A stretch of 64,000 nucleotides of DNA, from NCBI RefSeq assembly GCF_000718635.1, contig NZ_JOBF01000024.1:62001-126000 (forward strand). Reading direction: 5' to 3'. How positions within the stretch are numbered: the stretch's first letter is position 1; each line of letters opens with the position of its first letter. The notes under the pieces are model-generated. The model did no database searches, was not told the DNA's origin, and saw only the letters and a list, made by a program, of their open reading frames with translations. The translations under genes were made by a program, and so were the position numbers. Of this stretch, positions 51,810 to 61,512 are shown in pieces. The stretch is from Streptomyces varsoviensis. Its GTDB lineage: Bacteria > Actinomycetota > Actinomycetes > Streptomycetales > Streptomycetaceae.

Positions 51810-53134
51810 TCGGCAGTACGCAGCGACGGGCGACGGGGCCGCGGCCCCCCGCCCCGCACCACCACCCCCCATCCCCCCACTCACCGTCCGGCCTCCGGGG
51901 CCGCCTCAAGGCCCTGGCCGTCCTCCTGACGGCGCTCGCGCTCGCCCTGCCGTCGGCGGCGGGGACCGCGAGCGGAGCGCCGGCCGCCGACGGGCCCGTC
52001 ATCACCCTCGACCAGCGGGAGGCCGGCACGGGCGGCGCCATCACCGTCAGCGGCACCGGCTGGCGGCCGCACACCCTGCTGACCCTGCTCATCTGCGGAC
52101 AGAAGATGATCGGCGGCACCAACGCCTGCGCCAACGCCGACGGCCGCGCCGTCACCACCGGCGCCGACGGCGCGTTCAAGGAGAAACTGGCGGTCAGCGA
52201 GCCGCCCAAGCCCTGCCCCTGCGTGGTGCACGCCGCGACCGTGACCGGCGAACCCGCCGCCGCGGACGCCGACTTCGGCGTCGCGGGCCACCCCGTCGCG
52301 CCGCTGCCCGCCCAGACCGGCGGCGAGCGGCTGAGCGTGCTCGGCGCACGGCTGCGGGGCTCCAGCGGGATACTCACCTGGTTCGGCGCGCCCCCGCAGC
52401 GCCAACTGGTCGTCACCGTCGCCAACTTGGGCTCGACCCCCGCCAAGGACCCCGTCTTCCAGGTCGGCACCTCGCACGGCGTCCTCGCGCCCTCCTGGGA
52501 GGAGCAGCAGTGGCGCGGCACGGTGGCGCCCGGCAAGAAGGAACGGGTCGAACTGCCGGTGGAGCTGTCGGCCGGCGCGTACGGCGACTACCTCGTCTCG
52601 CTCAAATACGGCGGCAAGACGCTGGTCGAGCAGCCCTGGGCGGTGGGGCGGCCGTGGGGCGTCACGCTCTTCTGGATCCTGCTGTGCCTGGTGATCCCGG
52701 CGGCGGTCTTCCGGATCGGCATGGCGATCGTCGACCGGCTGCGGCCGCGGCCCCCCACCGTCGGCACGCGCTCCGCCCGCCGCCGCGTCCCCGGCCTGCC
52801 CGCCCTGCCGCGCCCCGCCTTCGCCGCCGCACACCCGCGCCGCCCGGCCGCCGGACGGAGGAAGAACCGCGAGCGGGCGGGCGGGGCCGTACGGGACGAG
52901 CCCGGCTCGCTGCCCTGGTTCACCCCGGACACCCTGCCGGGCGCGCCGCCCCAGGCTTCCGCACCGCCTCAGACTTCCGCACCGCCCCGGACTTCCGCAC
53001 CGCGTGATGAACGGCCGCGTGACGAACGGCCACGTGATGAACGGCCGAGAGACGCACGACCCAATAGCGAACGACCCAATAGCGAACGACCGAGTGACGA
53101 ACATCCGACGACGAAGATGAAGGGGACTACGTGA
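51806..53134 (+). CDS. Exported membrane protein with neocarzinostatin-like domain
   Basis: A 442-residue protein. Signal-like segment at about 34-60 (LKALAVLLTALALALPSAAG). First domain VITLDQREAGTGGAITVSGTGWRPHTLL with cysteines in LLICGQK, NACANAD and PKPCPCVVH, as in the neocarzinostatin-type Ig fold. A second beta domain (QRQLVVTVANLGSTPAKDPVF) is followed by a membrane helix (WGVTLFWILLCLVIPAAVF). The cytoplasmic tail has repeated RDERP and NSERP units. GTG 51806 overlaps the previous stop; GTG 53131 of the next gene overlaps this one's stop, so all three are coupled. Function unknown. Confidence 0.75.
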   Translation: MIGSTQRRATGPRPPAPHHHPPSPHSPSGLRGRLKALAVLLTALALALPSAAGTASGAPAADGPVITLDQREAGTGGAITVSGTGWRPHTLLTLLICGQKMIGGTNACANADGRAVTTGADGAFKEKLAVSEPPKPCPCVVHAATVTGEPAAADADFGVAGHPVAPLPAQTGGERLSVLGARLRGSSGILTWFGAPPQRQLVVTVANLGSTPAKDPVFQVGTSHGVLAPSWEEQQWRGTVAPGKKERVELPVELSAGAYGDYLVSLKYGGKTLVEQPWAVGRPWGVTLFWILLCLVIPAAVFRIGMAIVDRLRPRPPTVGTRSARRRVPGLPALPRPAFAAAHPRRPAAGRRKNRERAGGAVRDEPGSLPWFTPDTLPGAPPQASAPPQTSAPPRTSAPRDERPRDERPRDERPRDARPNSERPNSERPSDEHPTTKMKGTT

Positions 53135-54588
53135 GAACGCATCGGAGAGCGGGCGCGGCGGCTGTCGCGCTGCTGCTCGGCGGCGCGGGCGTGGGCTTGG
53201 GCTCGGGCACCGCGCAGGCCGCCGAGGTGTCGTACAAGACGGAGTGCCTGCCGCCGCCGATCTCCGGCCTGCCGCCGGTCCAGGGCACCACCAAGGTGGA
53301 CATCAAGGCCCCGGCCACGGCGAAGGTCGGCGACGAGGTCGAGGTGGTCTGGAAGACGGTGGAGGCCGCCTCCAAGAACCCGAACATCCTCGATCTGAGC
53401 AAGGACACGGTCAAGCCGACCGGCAAGCTCACGCTCGGCGGCGCGCAGAGCGGCGAGGTCTCGATGGAGGGGCCGCGGCAGAACCCGCCGATCCCCAAGA
53501 ACAGCCCGATGGTGCTGTCCGACATGAAGGGCAAGGTGAAGCTGACGAAGGCCGGTGATGTGACGCTGACGCCCGGCGCGTACAGCATCAACGTCAACAA
53601 GCCGATCTCCACCGACACCAAGTGCTCGGCGAAGGAGACGGTCAAACCCGGCGCGACCATCAAGGTCACCGACGGCAGTGGCACGAGCGGCGGTTCGAGC
53701 GGCAGCGGCGGTACGAGCACGAGCGGCGGCAGCGCGGCCGGCGGCACGACCTCCGGCGGCGGCACGGCCGGCACGAGCGGCGGCTCGTCCTCCTCCGGCG
53801 GCTCGTCCTCCTCCGGAGGCTCGTCGTCCTCGGGCGGCTCCTCCGGCGGTACGAGCAGCACGGGCGGCAGCTCCAGTGGCGGCTCCAGCGGCGGCGACTC
53901 CGGCGGCTCCTCGTTCACCGGCAAGGAAGTCAGCGTCGACTACCAGTGCAAGACGCCCATCGGCGACAAGAACGCCACCTCGCCGGTGCGGATCGACGCG
54001 AAGAAGAACGGCGGGAGCTACGACCTCACGGTCAAGTTCGGCAAGTCCGTCATGGACAGCCCGGCCGACATCCCCGCCGGCTCCGTGAAGCCCTCGATGG
54101 CCGTCAAGGTCGGCGGCGCGGACAAGGGGACCGTCAAGACCGAGGGCGCGGTGAACAAGGACCCGATCAAGACCGGTCAGCCCATCGCGATCCCCGACCT
54201 GAAGGGCGCGTACAAGCCCGGGGCGAGCGGGAAGGCCACGCTGACGCCGGGCGTGCTGACCGTCAACGCGCTGGGCACCACGACGACCTGCACCCCGGCG
54301 AAGGACCCGGGCGCCTCCCTCCAGCTCGACACCACCGCGCAGCAGGGCGGCGTCTCCGGCGGGAGCGGCAGCGGCGGCTCCAGCGGCGGTACGGGCGGTC
54401 ACCCCGCCTCCGCGGGCGGCGCGGGCGCGGCGGCCTCCGGCGGCTCGGCCACGTCCGGCGGTCTCGCCGCGACCGGCGCGAGCGATCACGGCAGCCTGAA
54501 GGCCCTCGGCCTGATCGCCGGCTGCGCCGTGCTCCTCGGCGGCGCGGTCTTCACCTTCACCCCCTGGCGGCGGCTGCGGCGCCGCTGA
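53131..54588 (+). CDS. Two-domain sortase-anchored surface protein, LAATG type
   Basis: A 485-residue exported protein. Signal peptide about 1-30 (GAGVGLGSGTAQA). Domain 1 (residues about 31-185), then a Gly/Ser/Thr stalk with SSSSGG repeats (about 188-268). Domain 2 (about 270-405; VSVDYQCKTPIGDKNATSP ... LGTTTTCTPAKDP) is homologous to the whole mature domain of the LPQTG protein at 49846. A second Gly/Ser stalk leads to LAATG, a hydrophobic segment and RRLRRR. LAxTG is the signal read by class E sortases of streptomycetes. No sortase is in the window. Confidence 0.88.
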   Translation: MRTHRRAGAAAVALLLGGAGVGLGSGTAQAAEVSYKTECLPPPISGLPPVQGTTKVDIKAPATAKVGDEVEVVWKTVEAASKNPNILDLSKDTVKPTGKLTLGGAQSGEVSMEGPRQNPPIPKNSPMVLSDMKGKVKLTKAGDVTLTPGAYSINVNKPISTDTKCSAKETVKPGATIKVTDGSGTSGGSSGSGGTSTSGGSAAGGTTSGGGTAGTSGGSSSSGGSSSSGGSSSSGGSSGGTSSTGGSSSGGSSGGDSGGSSFTGKEVSVDYQCKTPIGDKNATSPVRIDAKKNGGSYDLTVKFGKSVMDSPADIPAGSVKPSMAVKVGGADKGTVKTEGAVNKDPIKTGQPIAIPDLKGAYKPGASGKATLTPGVLTVNALGTTTTCTPAKDPGASLQLDTTAQQGGVSGGSGSGGSSGGTGGHPASAGGAGAAASGGSATSGGLAATGASDHGSLKALGLIAGCAVLLGGAVFTFTPWRRLRRR

Positions 54589-54596
54589 CCCCGAGC

Positions 54597-54720
54597 CCGG
54601 GCCCGTACGCGCGAGGGCGTCGTACGAGCAGAAGGGCCGTACGAGCAGCGGTCCCCGTTCGCGAGGACGAGCCCGTACGAACAGAGCGAGCCCGTACGAA
54701 CAGGGCGTCCCGTACGCGAA
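54597..54720. repeat. CCGTACGA repeats before terminator
   Basis: CGTACG, itself a palindrome, occurs at 54605, 54621, 54638, 54674, 54693 and 54711 in units of about 16-36 bp, like CCCGTACGARCAGRGCG. Again this is a convergent gap. Confidence 0.75.
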
Positions 54721-54760
54721 AGGGCCCCGGACGCGGTAGGAGAACCGCGGCCGGGGCCCT
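54721..54760. terminator. Double-stem bidirectional terminator
   Basis: AGGGCCCCGG pairs exactly with CCGGGGCCCT, with an inner stem CGCGGT/ACCGCG. It lies between the LAATG gene and the POT transporter gene. Confidence 0.85.
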
Positions 54761-54793
54761 GTCGTCAGGCGGGCGCCCATGGCGCCCATGGCG

Positions 54794-56323
54794 TCAGCGG
54801 ACGTCGCCCAGGAGCGCGCTGACCTTCTTGCGGTTGAGGTAGATGGCCACACCGGCGAGGGCCGCCAGCGCCGCCTCCACCGCGATGACCGCGACCCCGG
54901 TGAGGTCCGCGCCCGCGGTGACGGCGAGGGTCACCACGCAGTCGCCCGCGGTGACCGCGAGGAACCACACGCCCAGCATCTGGCTGGCGTACTTCTGCGG
55001 CGCCAGCTTGGTGGTCACCGAGAGGCCGACGGGGGAGAGGCACATCTCGCCCATCGTCTGCACCATGTAGACGGTCAGCAGCCACATCGGGCTGGCCTTC
55101 GAGCCGTCCTGGGTCATCAGCATCGGGACGATGAAGATGACGTACGAGGCGCCGATCAGCACCATGGCCATGGCGAACTTGACCGTGGTGGTCGGCTCCT
55201 TGCCGCGGCGGTTCAGCGCCATCCACATCCAGGCGAAGAACGGCGCGAGCACCATCACCCAGGCCGAGTTCACCGACTGGAACCAGGAGGACGGGAAGCC
55301 GAGGCCGAGGACCTTGGAGGCGGTGTTCTTGTCGGCGAAGACGTTCAGCGTCGAGCCGGCCTGGTCGAAGATCATGAAGAACACGGCGGCGGCGACGAAG
55401 AACCAGATGTAACCGCTCATCTTGGTCTGTTCGAGCGCGGTCAGCTCCTTGTCCCGCTTGATGCGGAACAGCACGGCGATCGGGGTGAACAGGCCGATCA
55501 GCGCGATCGGGATCAGCGCCCAGTTGATCGTGAAGAGCCCGGCGGTGGCGACCACGGTGTAGAAGACGGCCGCGACGGCCACCCAGATCAGGCCCTTGCG
55601 GAGCCAGGCGTTGCGCTCCTCGCGCTCCAGCGGCGTCGGGACCTGGCTGCTGATCGGGTTCAGGTGGCGGGTGCCGATCAGGAACTGGATCAGGCCCAGC
55701 GCCATGCCGAGCGCGGCGACCGCGAAGCCCAGGTGCCAGTTGACGGTCTGGCCGACGGTGCCGACGGCGATCGGGGCGGCGACGCCGCCCACGTTGATGC
55801 CGATGTAGAAGATGGAGAAGCCGCTGTCACGGCGCGGGTCCTGCGGGCCGTCGTAGAGCTGGCCGACCATCGTGGAGATGTTGGCCTTCAGCAGGCCGGA
55901 GCCGACCGCGACGAGCACCATGCCGAGGAAGAACGTCGGCGCGCCGGGGATGGCGAGCACCAGGTGGCCGCAGACGATGACGCTGGCCGCGATCGCGACG
56001 GTCTTGCGCGGGCCCCAGACCCGGTCGCCGATCCAGCCGCCGGGCATCGCCAGCAGGTAGACCGTCGCCATGTAGACGGAGTAGATCGCGGACGCCGTGG
56101 CGAGCGACATCGCCAGGCCGCCGCCCTGACCGCCGGTCTTGGCATCCGGTCCACCGGAGATCAGGTAAAGGACGAGCAGTGCCCTCATGCCGTAGAAGCT
56201 GAAGCGCTCCCACATCTCGGTCATGAAGAGAGTGGCCAGGCCGCGGGGGTGGCCGAAGAAGGTCTTGCCGCCGGAAGCAGGGGTTCCCTGCTCGGCGGTG
56301 CCCTTCGTCAGGCTGGACGCCAT
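54794..56323 (-). CDS. POT-family proton-dependent oligopeptide transporter
   Basis: A 509-residue membrane symporter importing di- and tripeptides. The POT signature EMWERFSFYGMRALLVLYL (about 34-52) holds the ExxERF-type proton site. GGWIGDRVWGPRKTV and FSIFYIGINVGGVAAPI (PTR2 motif) are also clear, as is the late PVGLSVTTKLAP segment. About 14 helices. ATG 56323 follows AAGGATCG. It has a long upstream region and is alone on this strand. Confidence 0.95.
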   Translation of the reverse strand: MASSLTKGTAEQGTPASGGKTFFGHPRGLATLFMTEMWERFSFYGMRALLVLYLISGGPDAKTGGQGGGLAMSLATASAIYSVYMATVYLLAMPGGWIGDRVWGPRKTVAIAASVIVCGHLVLAIPGAPTFFLGMVLVAVGSGLLKANISTMVGQLYDGPQDPRRDSGFSIFYIGINVGGVAAPIAVGTVGQTVNWHLGFAVAALGMALGLIQFLIGTRHLNPISSQVPTPLEREERNAWLRKGLIWVAVAAVFYTVVATAGLFTINWALIPIALIGLFTPIAVLFRIKRDKELTALEQTKMSGYIWFFVAAAVFFMIFDQAGSTLNVFADKNTASKVLGLGFPSSWFQSVNSAWVMVLAPFFAWMWMALNRRGKEPTTTVKFAMAMVLIGASYVIFIVPMLMTQDGSKASPMWLLTVYMVQTMGEMCLSPVGLSVTTKLAPQKYASQMLGVWFLAVTAGDCVVTLAVTAGADLTGVAVIAVEAALAALAGVAIYLNRKKVSALLGDVR

Positions 56324-56673
56324 GGTCGATCCTTGTGTGGTCGGGACGCGTGGCGGAGAACTCACACGCCCGGGTGGGGGTGGGCCGGTACCGGCGGCCG
56401 CACCGCCCATAACCCACGTCCGGGGGGACCGACACCCCGGGATCGAAGCATCGGCTGGGACAGCCGCACACCGGCATCCACGTCCGCCCGCGCGCGGGCG
56501 CGCGGGCGGACCATGGCCGACAGGTCATTCACTGTGAATCGGGGCTGGGGGTGCCAGCTCCGTGCACAACAGAGACCCCCGGCGTGTGTTAAGTGCCGAA
56601 GGTCCCCCCGTGGTGCTGCAGACGTCCCGTCACCATACGTCACACCCCGCCCGGATAAGAAAGGAGTTGAGAC
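56324..56673. promoter_or_regulatory. Divergent region with 13-bp palindrome
   Basis: The main visible site is ATTCAC-T-GTGAAT at 56527-56539, a perfect dyad about 205 bp upstream of the POT start and 135 bp before the 15-codon peptide gene. Around it the sequence is moderately AT-rich. No gene is seen in this stretch. Confidence 0.5.
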
Positions 56674-56721
56674 ATGGATCACAGGAGATTCGGGAACTAC
56701 CCGCCTATATTCGAAGGTTAA
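56674..56721 (+). CDS. 15-residue peptide gene with strong ribosome binding site
   Basis: ATG 56674 follows GAAAGGAG with a 7-base gap, among the best sites in the window. The frame encodes MDHRRFGNYPPIFEG and ends at TAA, a rare stop here. It lies 79 bp before the response-regulator start. It could be a leader peptide controlling the two-component genes, or an independent small protein. Only one other frame (WITGDSGTTRLYSKVKGQL) covers this DNA and it has no such site. Confidence 0.5.
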   Translation: MDHRRFGNYPPIFEG

Positions 56722-56799
56722 AGGCCAGTTGGGTGAGTGAACTCGCAGGGCGAGGCGCGGGCACCTCTGACGTGCGGCCGAGCGGACTACCATCACCCC

Positions 56800-57480
56800 A
56801 TGACCCGAGTACTGCTCGCCGAGGATGACGCGTCCATCTCGGAGCCGCTCGCACGCGCGCTGCGCCGCGAGGGGTACGAGGTCGAGGTGCGCGAGGACGG
56901 TCCCACGGCGCTCGACGCCGGCCTCCAGGGAGGCGTGGACCTGCTCGTACTCGACCTCGGTCTCCCAGGCATGGACGGCCTGGAGGTCTGCCGACGATTG
57001 CGCACGGAGGGCCACGGCTTCCCCGTGCTGGTGCTCACCGCCCGCGCCGACGAGGTGGACACCGTGGTCGGCCTGGACGCCGGGGCCGACGACTACGTCA
57101 CCAAGCCGTTCCGCCTCGCCGAACTGCTCGCCCGGGTACGGGCCCTGCTGCGGCGCGGCGCCGTCGAGTCCGCCCAGCAGCCGCCGGCCACGCACGGCGT
57201 GCGGATCGATGTCGAGTCGCACCGCGCCTGGATGGCCGACGAGGAACTCCAGCTCACCGCCAAGGAGTTCGACCTGCTGCGGGTGCTGGTCCGCGACGCC
57301 GGCCGGGTCGTCACCCGCGACCAGCTCATGCGCGAGGTCTGGGACACCACCTGGTGGTCGTCGACCAAGACGCTCGACATGCACATCTCCTGGCTCCGCA
57401 AGAAGCTCGGCGACGACGCCGCCAACCCGCGCTACATCGCCACGGTGCGCGGCGTCGGCTTCCGCTTCGAGAAGAGCTGA
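56800..57480 (+). CDS. OmpR/PhoB-type response regulator
   Basis: A 226-residue regulator. Receiver domain: acidic pocket AEDD (residues 7-10), phosphorylated D52 in LLVLDLGLPGMDG, T80 and K102 in YVTKPF. The C-terminal winged helix (about 128-224) shows ELQLTAKEFDLLRVLVRDAGRVVTRDQLMREVW and the wing RYIATVRGVGFRFE. ATG 56800 has no ribosome binding site, but TACCAT ends 7 bases before it, so the message may be leaderless. The sensor kinase follows at 57666. Confidence 0.94.
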   Translation: MTRVLLAEDDASISEPLARALRREGYEVEVREDGPTALDAGLQGGVDLLVLDLGLPGMDGLEVCRRLRTEGHGFPVLVLTARADEVDTVVGLDAGADDYVTKPFRLAELLARVRALLRRGAVESAQQPPATHGVRIDVESHRAWMADEELQLTAKEFDLLRVLVRDAGRVVTRDQLMREVWDTTWWSSTKTLDMHISWLRKKLGDDAANPRYIATVRGVGFRFEKS

Positions 57481-57665
57481 CGCCGTGACCGGCGGCAGCC
57501 ACCCGGAAGGGCGCAGACCGCCGGCCTCATGACCCCGGCGGGCGGGGGCCGGCGGCCGTACGGTCCGCGGCCCGCGGCACGGGTCGAGCGCGCCGCCGCG
57601 GCGCGTCCCGCGCGGGCGCCCCGCCCGGGGGCCCAGACTCGTACCACCCCGCCCCGGAGGGCACA

Positions 57666-58925
57666 GTGCGCCGCCGTCTGATCAATTCCACGCTCGCCGT
57701 GGTGCTCGTCGTGATCGCCGTCTTCGGCATCTCGCTCGTCATCGTGGAGACCCGCACGATCGAGAGCAGCGCGCAGGAAAGCGTGCAGTCCGAGGCCGTA
57801 CGGCTGGTCAGCATCGTCGACAGCCGGCTCCTGGGCGGCGAACGGGTGGCCTCCGGCGTGCTGCGCGAGCAGATCACCCCGAACCGCTACGCCAAGATCG
57901 AGATCCCCGGCCGCGCCGCCATCGAGGTGGGCGAGCACCCGGCGGGCGAGGTCATCACCGCCACCCAGAAGGGCGAGCGCGGCGAGACCATCACGGTCGT
58001 GGAGTCCCGCACCACCGTCAGCCAGGAGATCGGCCGCACCCTGATGGTCATCCTCGGGGTGGCGCTGCTCGCCGTCGTCGCCGCCGTCTTCCTGGCCGTA
58101 CGGCAGGCGAACCGGCTCGCGACCCCGCTCACCGACCTCGCCGAGACCGCCGAGCGGCTCGGCTCCGGCGACCCCCGGCCCCGCCACCGCCGCTACGGCG
58201 TCGCCGAGCTGGACCGGGTCGCCGACGTCCTCGACGCCAGCGCCGAACGGATCGCCCGGATGCTCACCGCCGAGCGCCGGCTCGCCGCCGACGCCTCGCA
58301 CCAGCTCCGCACCCCCCTGACCGCGCTCTCCATGCGGCTGGAGGAGATCACGCTCACCGACGACCCCGAGACGGTCAAGGAGGAGGCGACGATCGCGCTG
58401 ACGCAGGTGGAGCGGCTCACCGACGTCGTGCAGCGGCTGCTGACCAACTCGCGGGACCCGCAGTCCGGTTCGGCCGTCACCTTCGACCTCGACGAGGTCG
58501 TCAAGCAGCAGATCGAGGAGTGGCGGCCCGCCTCCCGCAGCGAGGGCCGCGCCATCGTCCGCTCCGGCAAGCAGGGGCTGCGGGCCGTCGGCACGCCGGG
58601 CGCGGTCTCGCAGGTGCTGGCCACCCTCATCGAGAACTCGCTCATGCACGGGGACGGCACGGTCGCGCTGCGCACCCGCGTCACCGGCAACCAGGCCGTC
58701 GTGGAGGTCTCCGACGAGGGCCGCGGGGTCCCGGCGGACCTCGGCTCGCGGGTCTTCGAGCGTACGGTCAGCGGCCGGAACTCGACGGGGCTCGGGCTCG
58801 CCGTCGCCCGCGACCTCGCCGAGGCGGACGGCGGACGGCTGGAACTGCTCCAGGGGTACCCGCCGGTCTTCGCGCTGTTCCTGAGCCGGGACGCGGACCA
58901 GGCGCGGGAGTCGCGGGAGCCCTGA
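57666..58925 (+). CDS. Sensor histidine kinase
   Basis: A 419-residue membrane kinase: first helix about 8-27, extracytoplasmic sensor about 28-123, second helix about 124-147, HAMP-like region LATPLTDLAETAERLGSGD, then dimerisation helix with H212 in DASHQLRTPLTAL. ATP domain: N box LIENSLMHG, G1 DEGRGVP, G2 TGLGLAVARDLAE. GTG 57666 follows CGGAGGGCAC. It pairs with the regulator 185 bp upstream. The signal is not known. Confidence 0.94.
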   Translation: MRRRLINSTLAVVLVVIAVFGISLVIVETRTIESSAQESVQSEAVRLVSIVDSRLLGGERVASGVLREQITPNRYAKIEIPGRAAIEVGEHPAGEVITATQKGERGETITVVESRTTVSQEIGRTLMVILGVALLAVVAAVFLAVRQANRLATPLTDLAETAERLGSGDPRPRHRRYGVAELDRVADVLDASAERIARMLTAERRLAADASHQLRTPLTALSMRLEEITLTDDPETVKEEATIALTQVERLTDVVQRLLTNSRDPQSGSAVTFDLDEVVKQQIEEWRPASRSEGRAIVRSGKQGLRAVGTPGAVSQVLATLIENSLMHGDGTVALRTRVTGNQAVVEVSDEGRGVPADLGSRVFERTVSGRNSTGLGLAVARDLAEADGGRLELLQGYPPVFALFLSRDADQARESREP

Positions 58926-58947
58926 GCCCCCCGGGAGGTGGGGCCGG

Positions 58948-59454
58948 CTACTTGTTGATGACCCGGACGTGGGTGCGCGGGTCCGTCAGGAACGATTCAG
59001 CGGTCTCCACCGCCTCGCGCGCGGGCAGCGCCTTGAACACCCAGGTCCGGTAGGACCAGAAGCGGAAGAGGGTGGCGATGCCGATGCCGAGGAACTTGAA
59101 GACGTTGCTCTGCAGCGGGCTGTCCCAGTGGAAGCCGTACGTCGCCGTGTAGAGCGTGCCGTTCTCGATCACCAGGCCGATGGCGCTGAACAGCAGGAAC
59201 AGCGAGAGTTCCTTCGTGCGCCCCTGCTTGTCCCGGTCGCGGTAGGTGAAGTAGCGGAACCCCACGTAGTTGAAGATGATCGAGACGGCCGTCGCCACGA
59301 TGCTGGCGCGCACCACGGGCAGCTCGCTGACGTGCCGTACGAGGTTGAAGACCGCGAGATTGACGAGCACGCCCGCGCCCCCGACCGCCCCGAACTTGGC
59401 GACCTCGCGGATCAGCCGATCCGCCCGGGAACGCAGTGTGCTCGGTTCACCCAT
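58948..59454 (-). CDS. GtrA-family membrane protein
   Basis: A 168-residue GtrA-family protein with four membrane helices: FGAVGGAGVLVNLAVFNLV (opening motif), ASIVATAVSIIFNYVGFRYFTY, LSLFLLFSAIGLVIENGTLY and FLGIGIATLFRFWSYRTWVF. GtrA-type proteins are thought to flip undecaprenyl-linked sugars or shape cell-surface polysaccharide. ATG 59454 is chosen; TTG 59466 is possible. Convergent with the kinase gene (22 bp) and divergent from purK. Confidence 0.9.
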   Translation of the reverse strand: MGEPSTLRSRADRLIREVAKFGAVGGAGVLVNLAVFNLVRHVSELPVVRASIVATAVSIIFNYVGFRYFTYRDRDKQGRTKELSLFLLFSAIGLVIENGTLYTATYGFHWDSPLQSNVFKFLGIGIATLFRFWSYRTWVFKALPAREAVETAESFLTDPRTHVRVINK

Positions 59455-59791
59455 AGTGATCTTCAAGCTCCAGAGTCCGGCGAAAGTCGGGTGTCGGTCA
59501 GCGTAGGCCAGTGCCGGTCGGCCGTTGGTCAGTGCTGGTCCGGCTTCTTCATGCTAACCAGCGACCCCGAAGCGTGCTCCCGTGGCTGGGCAATGGGGTG
59601 GCCGCGGGGGGCGCTCCGGCTGGTCACAGCGGTGCGGATGGCGGCTGATACAGCGGAGCGCCCGGCACGGCAACCGGCGCCGACGGCCGAACGCGTCGGG
59701 TACGCGTCAAACTGCGTCGATCATAGGGGTGCTTGGAGGAACGTCCAAGGCCGGGGCGGCGGTATCCGGCCGGGCGGATACCCTGGACCGC
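59455..59791. other. gtrA / purK divergent region
   Basis: The first half carries small degenerate repeats of GGTCAGTGCYGGTC (59495-59545). The second half has GGATACCCT ending about 8 bases before the purK GTG, which fits a leaderless purK message. No gene is seen. Confidence 0.5.
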
Positions 59792-60931
59792 GTGACGTTC
59801 CCGGTAGTCGGCATGGTCGGCGGCGGTCAGCTCGCCCGTATGACCCACGAGGCAGGCATCCCCCTCGGCATCAGGTTCAAGCTGCTCAGCGATACCCCGC
59901 AGGAGTCCGCGGCGCAGGTCGTCGGCGATGTCGTCATCGGCGACTACCGCGACCTGGCGACTCTTCGTGCCTTCGCACAGGGCTGCGATGTGATCACCTT
60001 CGACCACGAGCATGTGCCCACGGAGCACCTGCGCGCCCTGGAGGCGGACGGCGTGCCCGTACGCCCCGGCCCCGACGCGCTGGTGCACGCGCAGGACAAG
60101 GGCGTGATGCGGGCGAGGCTCACGGAGATCGGGGCGCCCTGCCCCCGGCACCGCATCGTGGCGGACCCCGCCGACGTGGCGCGCTTCGCGGCCGAGGGCG
60201 ACGGCTTCCCGGTCGTGCTCAAGACGGTGCGCGGCGGCTACGACGGCAAGGGCGTCTGGATCGTACGGAGCGAGGCGGACGCCGCCGAGCCGTTCCGGGC
60301 CGGGGTGCCGGTGCTCGCCGAGGAGAAGGTCGGCTTCGCCCGCGAGCTGGCCGCCAACGTCGTACGGTCCCCGCACGGCCAGGCCGTCGCCTACCCCGTG
60401 GTCGAGTCGATCCAGGTCGACGGCGTCTGCGACACCGTGATCGCGCCCGCGCCGGACCTCGCCCCCGAGCTGTCCGCCACCGCGCAGGAGCTGGCCCTGA
60501 AGATCGCGAAGGAGCTGGGCGTCGTCGGCCACCTGGCCGTCGAGCTGTTCGAGACGCCCGACGGGCGCGTCCTCGTCAACGAGTTGGCGATGCGCCCGCA
60601 CAACTCCGGCCACTGGACCCAGGACGGCGCGGTCACCTCGCAGTTCGCCAACCACGTACGGGCCGTGCTGGACCTGCCGCTGGGCGACCCCCGGCCGCGC
60701 GCCCCGTGGACCGTGATGGCCAACGTGCTCGGCGGCGACTATCCGGACATGTACGCCGCCTACCTCCATTGCATGGCGCGCGACCCGGGCCTCAAGATCC
60801 ATATGTACGGAAAGGACGTGAAGCCGGGCCGTAAGGTCGGGCACGTCAACACCTACGGCGACGACCTGGCCGACGTGCGGGAGCGCGCGAGCCACGCCGC
60901 CGGATACCTGCGAGGAACGATCACCGAATGA
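59792..60931 (+). CDS. purK: N5-carboxyaminoimidazole ribonucleotide synthase
   Basis: A 379-residue ATP-grasp enzyme of purine synthesis that makes N5-CAIR from AIR, bicarbonate and ATP. Opening [25 protein letters not shown] site [16 protein letters not shown]; substrate and metal part [40 protein letters not shown] 59792 seems to be leaderless, preceded by GGATACCCTGGACCGC. It overlaps purE by four bases. Confidence 0.96.
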   Translation: MTFPVVGMVGGGQLARMTHEAGIPLGIRFKLLSDTPQESAAQVVGDVVIGDYRDLATLRAFAQGCDVITFDHEHVPTEHLRALEADGVPVRPGPDALVHAQDKGVMRARLTEIGAPCPRHRIVADPADVARFAAEGDGFPVVLKTVRGGYDGKGVWIVRSEADAAEPFRAGVPVLAEEKVGFARELAANVVRSPHGQAVAYPVVESIQVDGVCDTVIAPAPDLAPELSATAQELALKIAKELGVVGHLAVELFETPDGRVLVNELAMRPHNSGHWTQDGAVTSQFANHVRAVLDLPLGDPRPRAPWTVMANVLGGDYPDMYAAYLHCMARDPGLKIHMYGKDVKPGRKVGHVNTYGDDLADVRERASHAAGYLRGTITE

Positions 60932-61512
60932 GCGCGCCCACGCCGCCCGGCACCACCCCCGCGAACGGCTCCGACGCGGGCGCCGCCCCGAAGATCGGCA
61001 TCGTCATGGGCTCGGACTCCGACTGGCCCGTCATGGAGGCCGCCGCCCAGGCCCTCGACGAGTTCGAGGTCCCGTACGAGGTCGACGTCGTCTCCGCGCA
61101 CCGGATGCCGCGCGAGATGATCGACTACGGCGAGCGCGCCGCGGACCGCGGCCTCAAGGCGGTCATCGCGGGCGCCGGCGGCGCGGCCCACCTGCCCGGC
61201 ATGCTGGCCTCCGTGACGCCGCTGCCGGTGATCGGCGTGCCCGTGCCGCTCAAGTACCTCGACGGCATGGACTCGCTGCTGTCCATCGTGCAGATGCCGG
61301 CCGGCGTCCCGGTCGCCACGGTCTCGGTGGGCGGCGCCCGCAACGCGGGGCTGCTCGCGGTCCGGATGCTCGCCGCGCACGACGGCGAGCTGCTGGGCCG
61401 TATGCGCCATTTCCAGGACGAGCTGAACGAGCAGGCCACGGAGAAGGGCAAGCGGCTGCGGGCCAAGGTGGACGGCCGCCGGTCGGGCGGGTTCGGCTTC
61501 GGCGGCAAGTGA
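60928..61512 (+). CDS. purE: N5-CAIR mutase
   Basis: A 194-residue class I PurE converting N5-CAIR to CAIR. Motifs: [13 protein letters not shown] (residues about 24-36), [11 protein letters not shown] with the catalytic histidine, and [31 protein letters not shown] 60928 overlaps the purK stop (ATGA). The last codons, FGGK and TGA, are copied twice in the DNA downstream (61552 and 61576). Confidence 0.96.
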   Translation: MSAPTPPGTTPANGSDAGAAPKIGIVMGSDSDWPVMEAAAQALDEFEVPYEVDVVSAHRMPREMIDYGERAADRGLKAVIAGAGGAAHLPGMLASVTPLPVIGVPVPLKYLDGMDSLLSIVQMPAGVPVATVSVGGARNAGLLAVRMLAAHDGELLGRMRHFQDELNEQATEKGKRLRAKVDGRRSGGFGFGGK

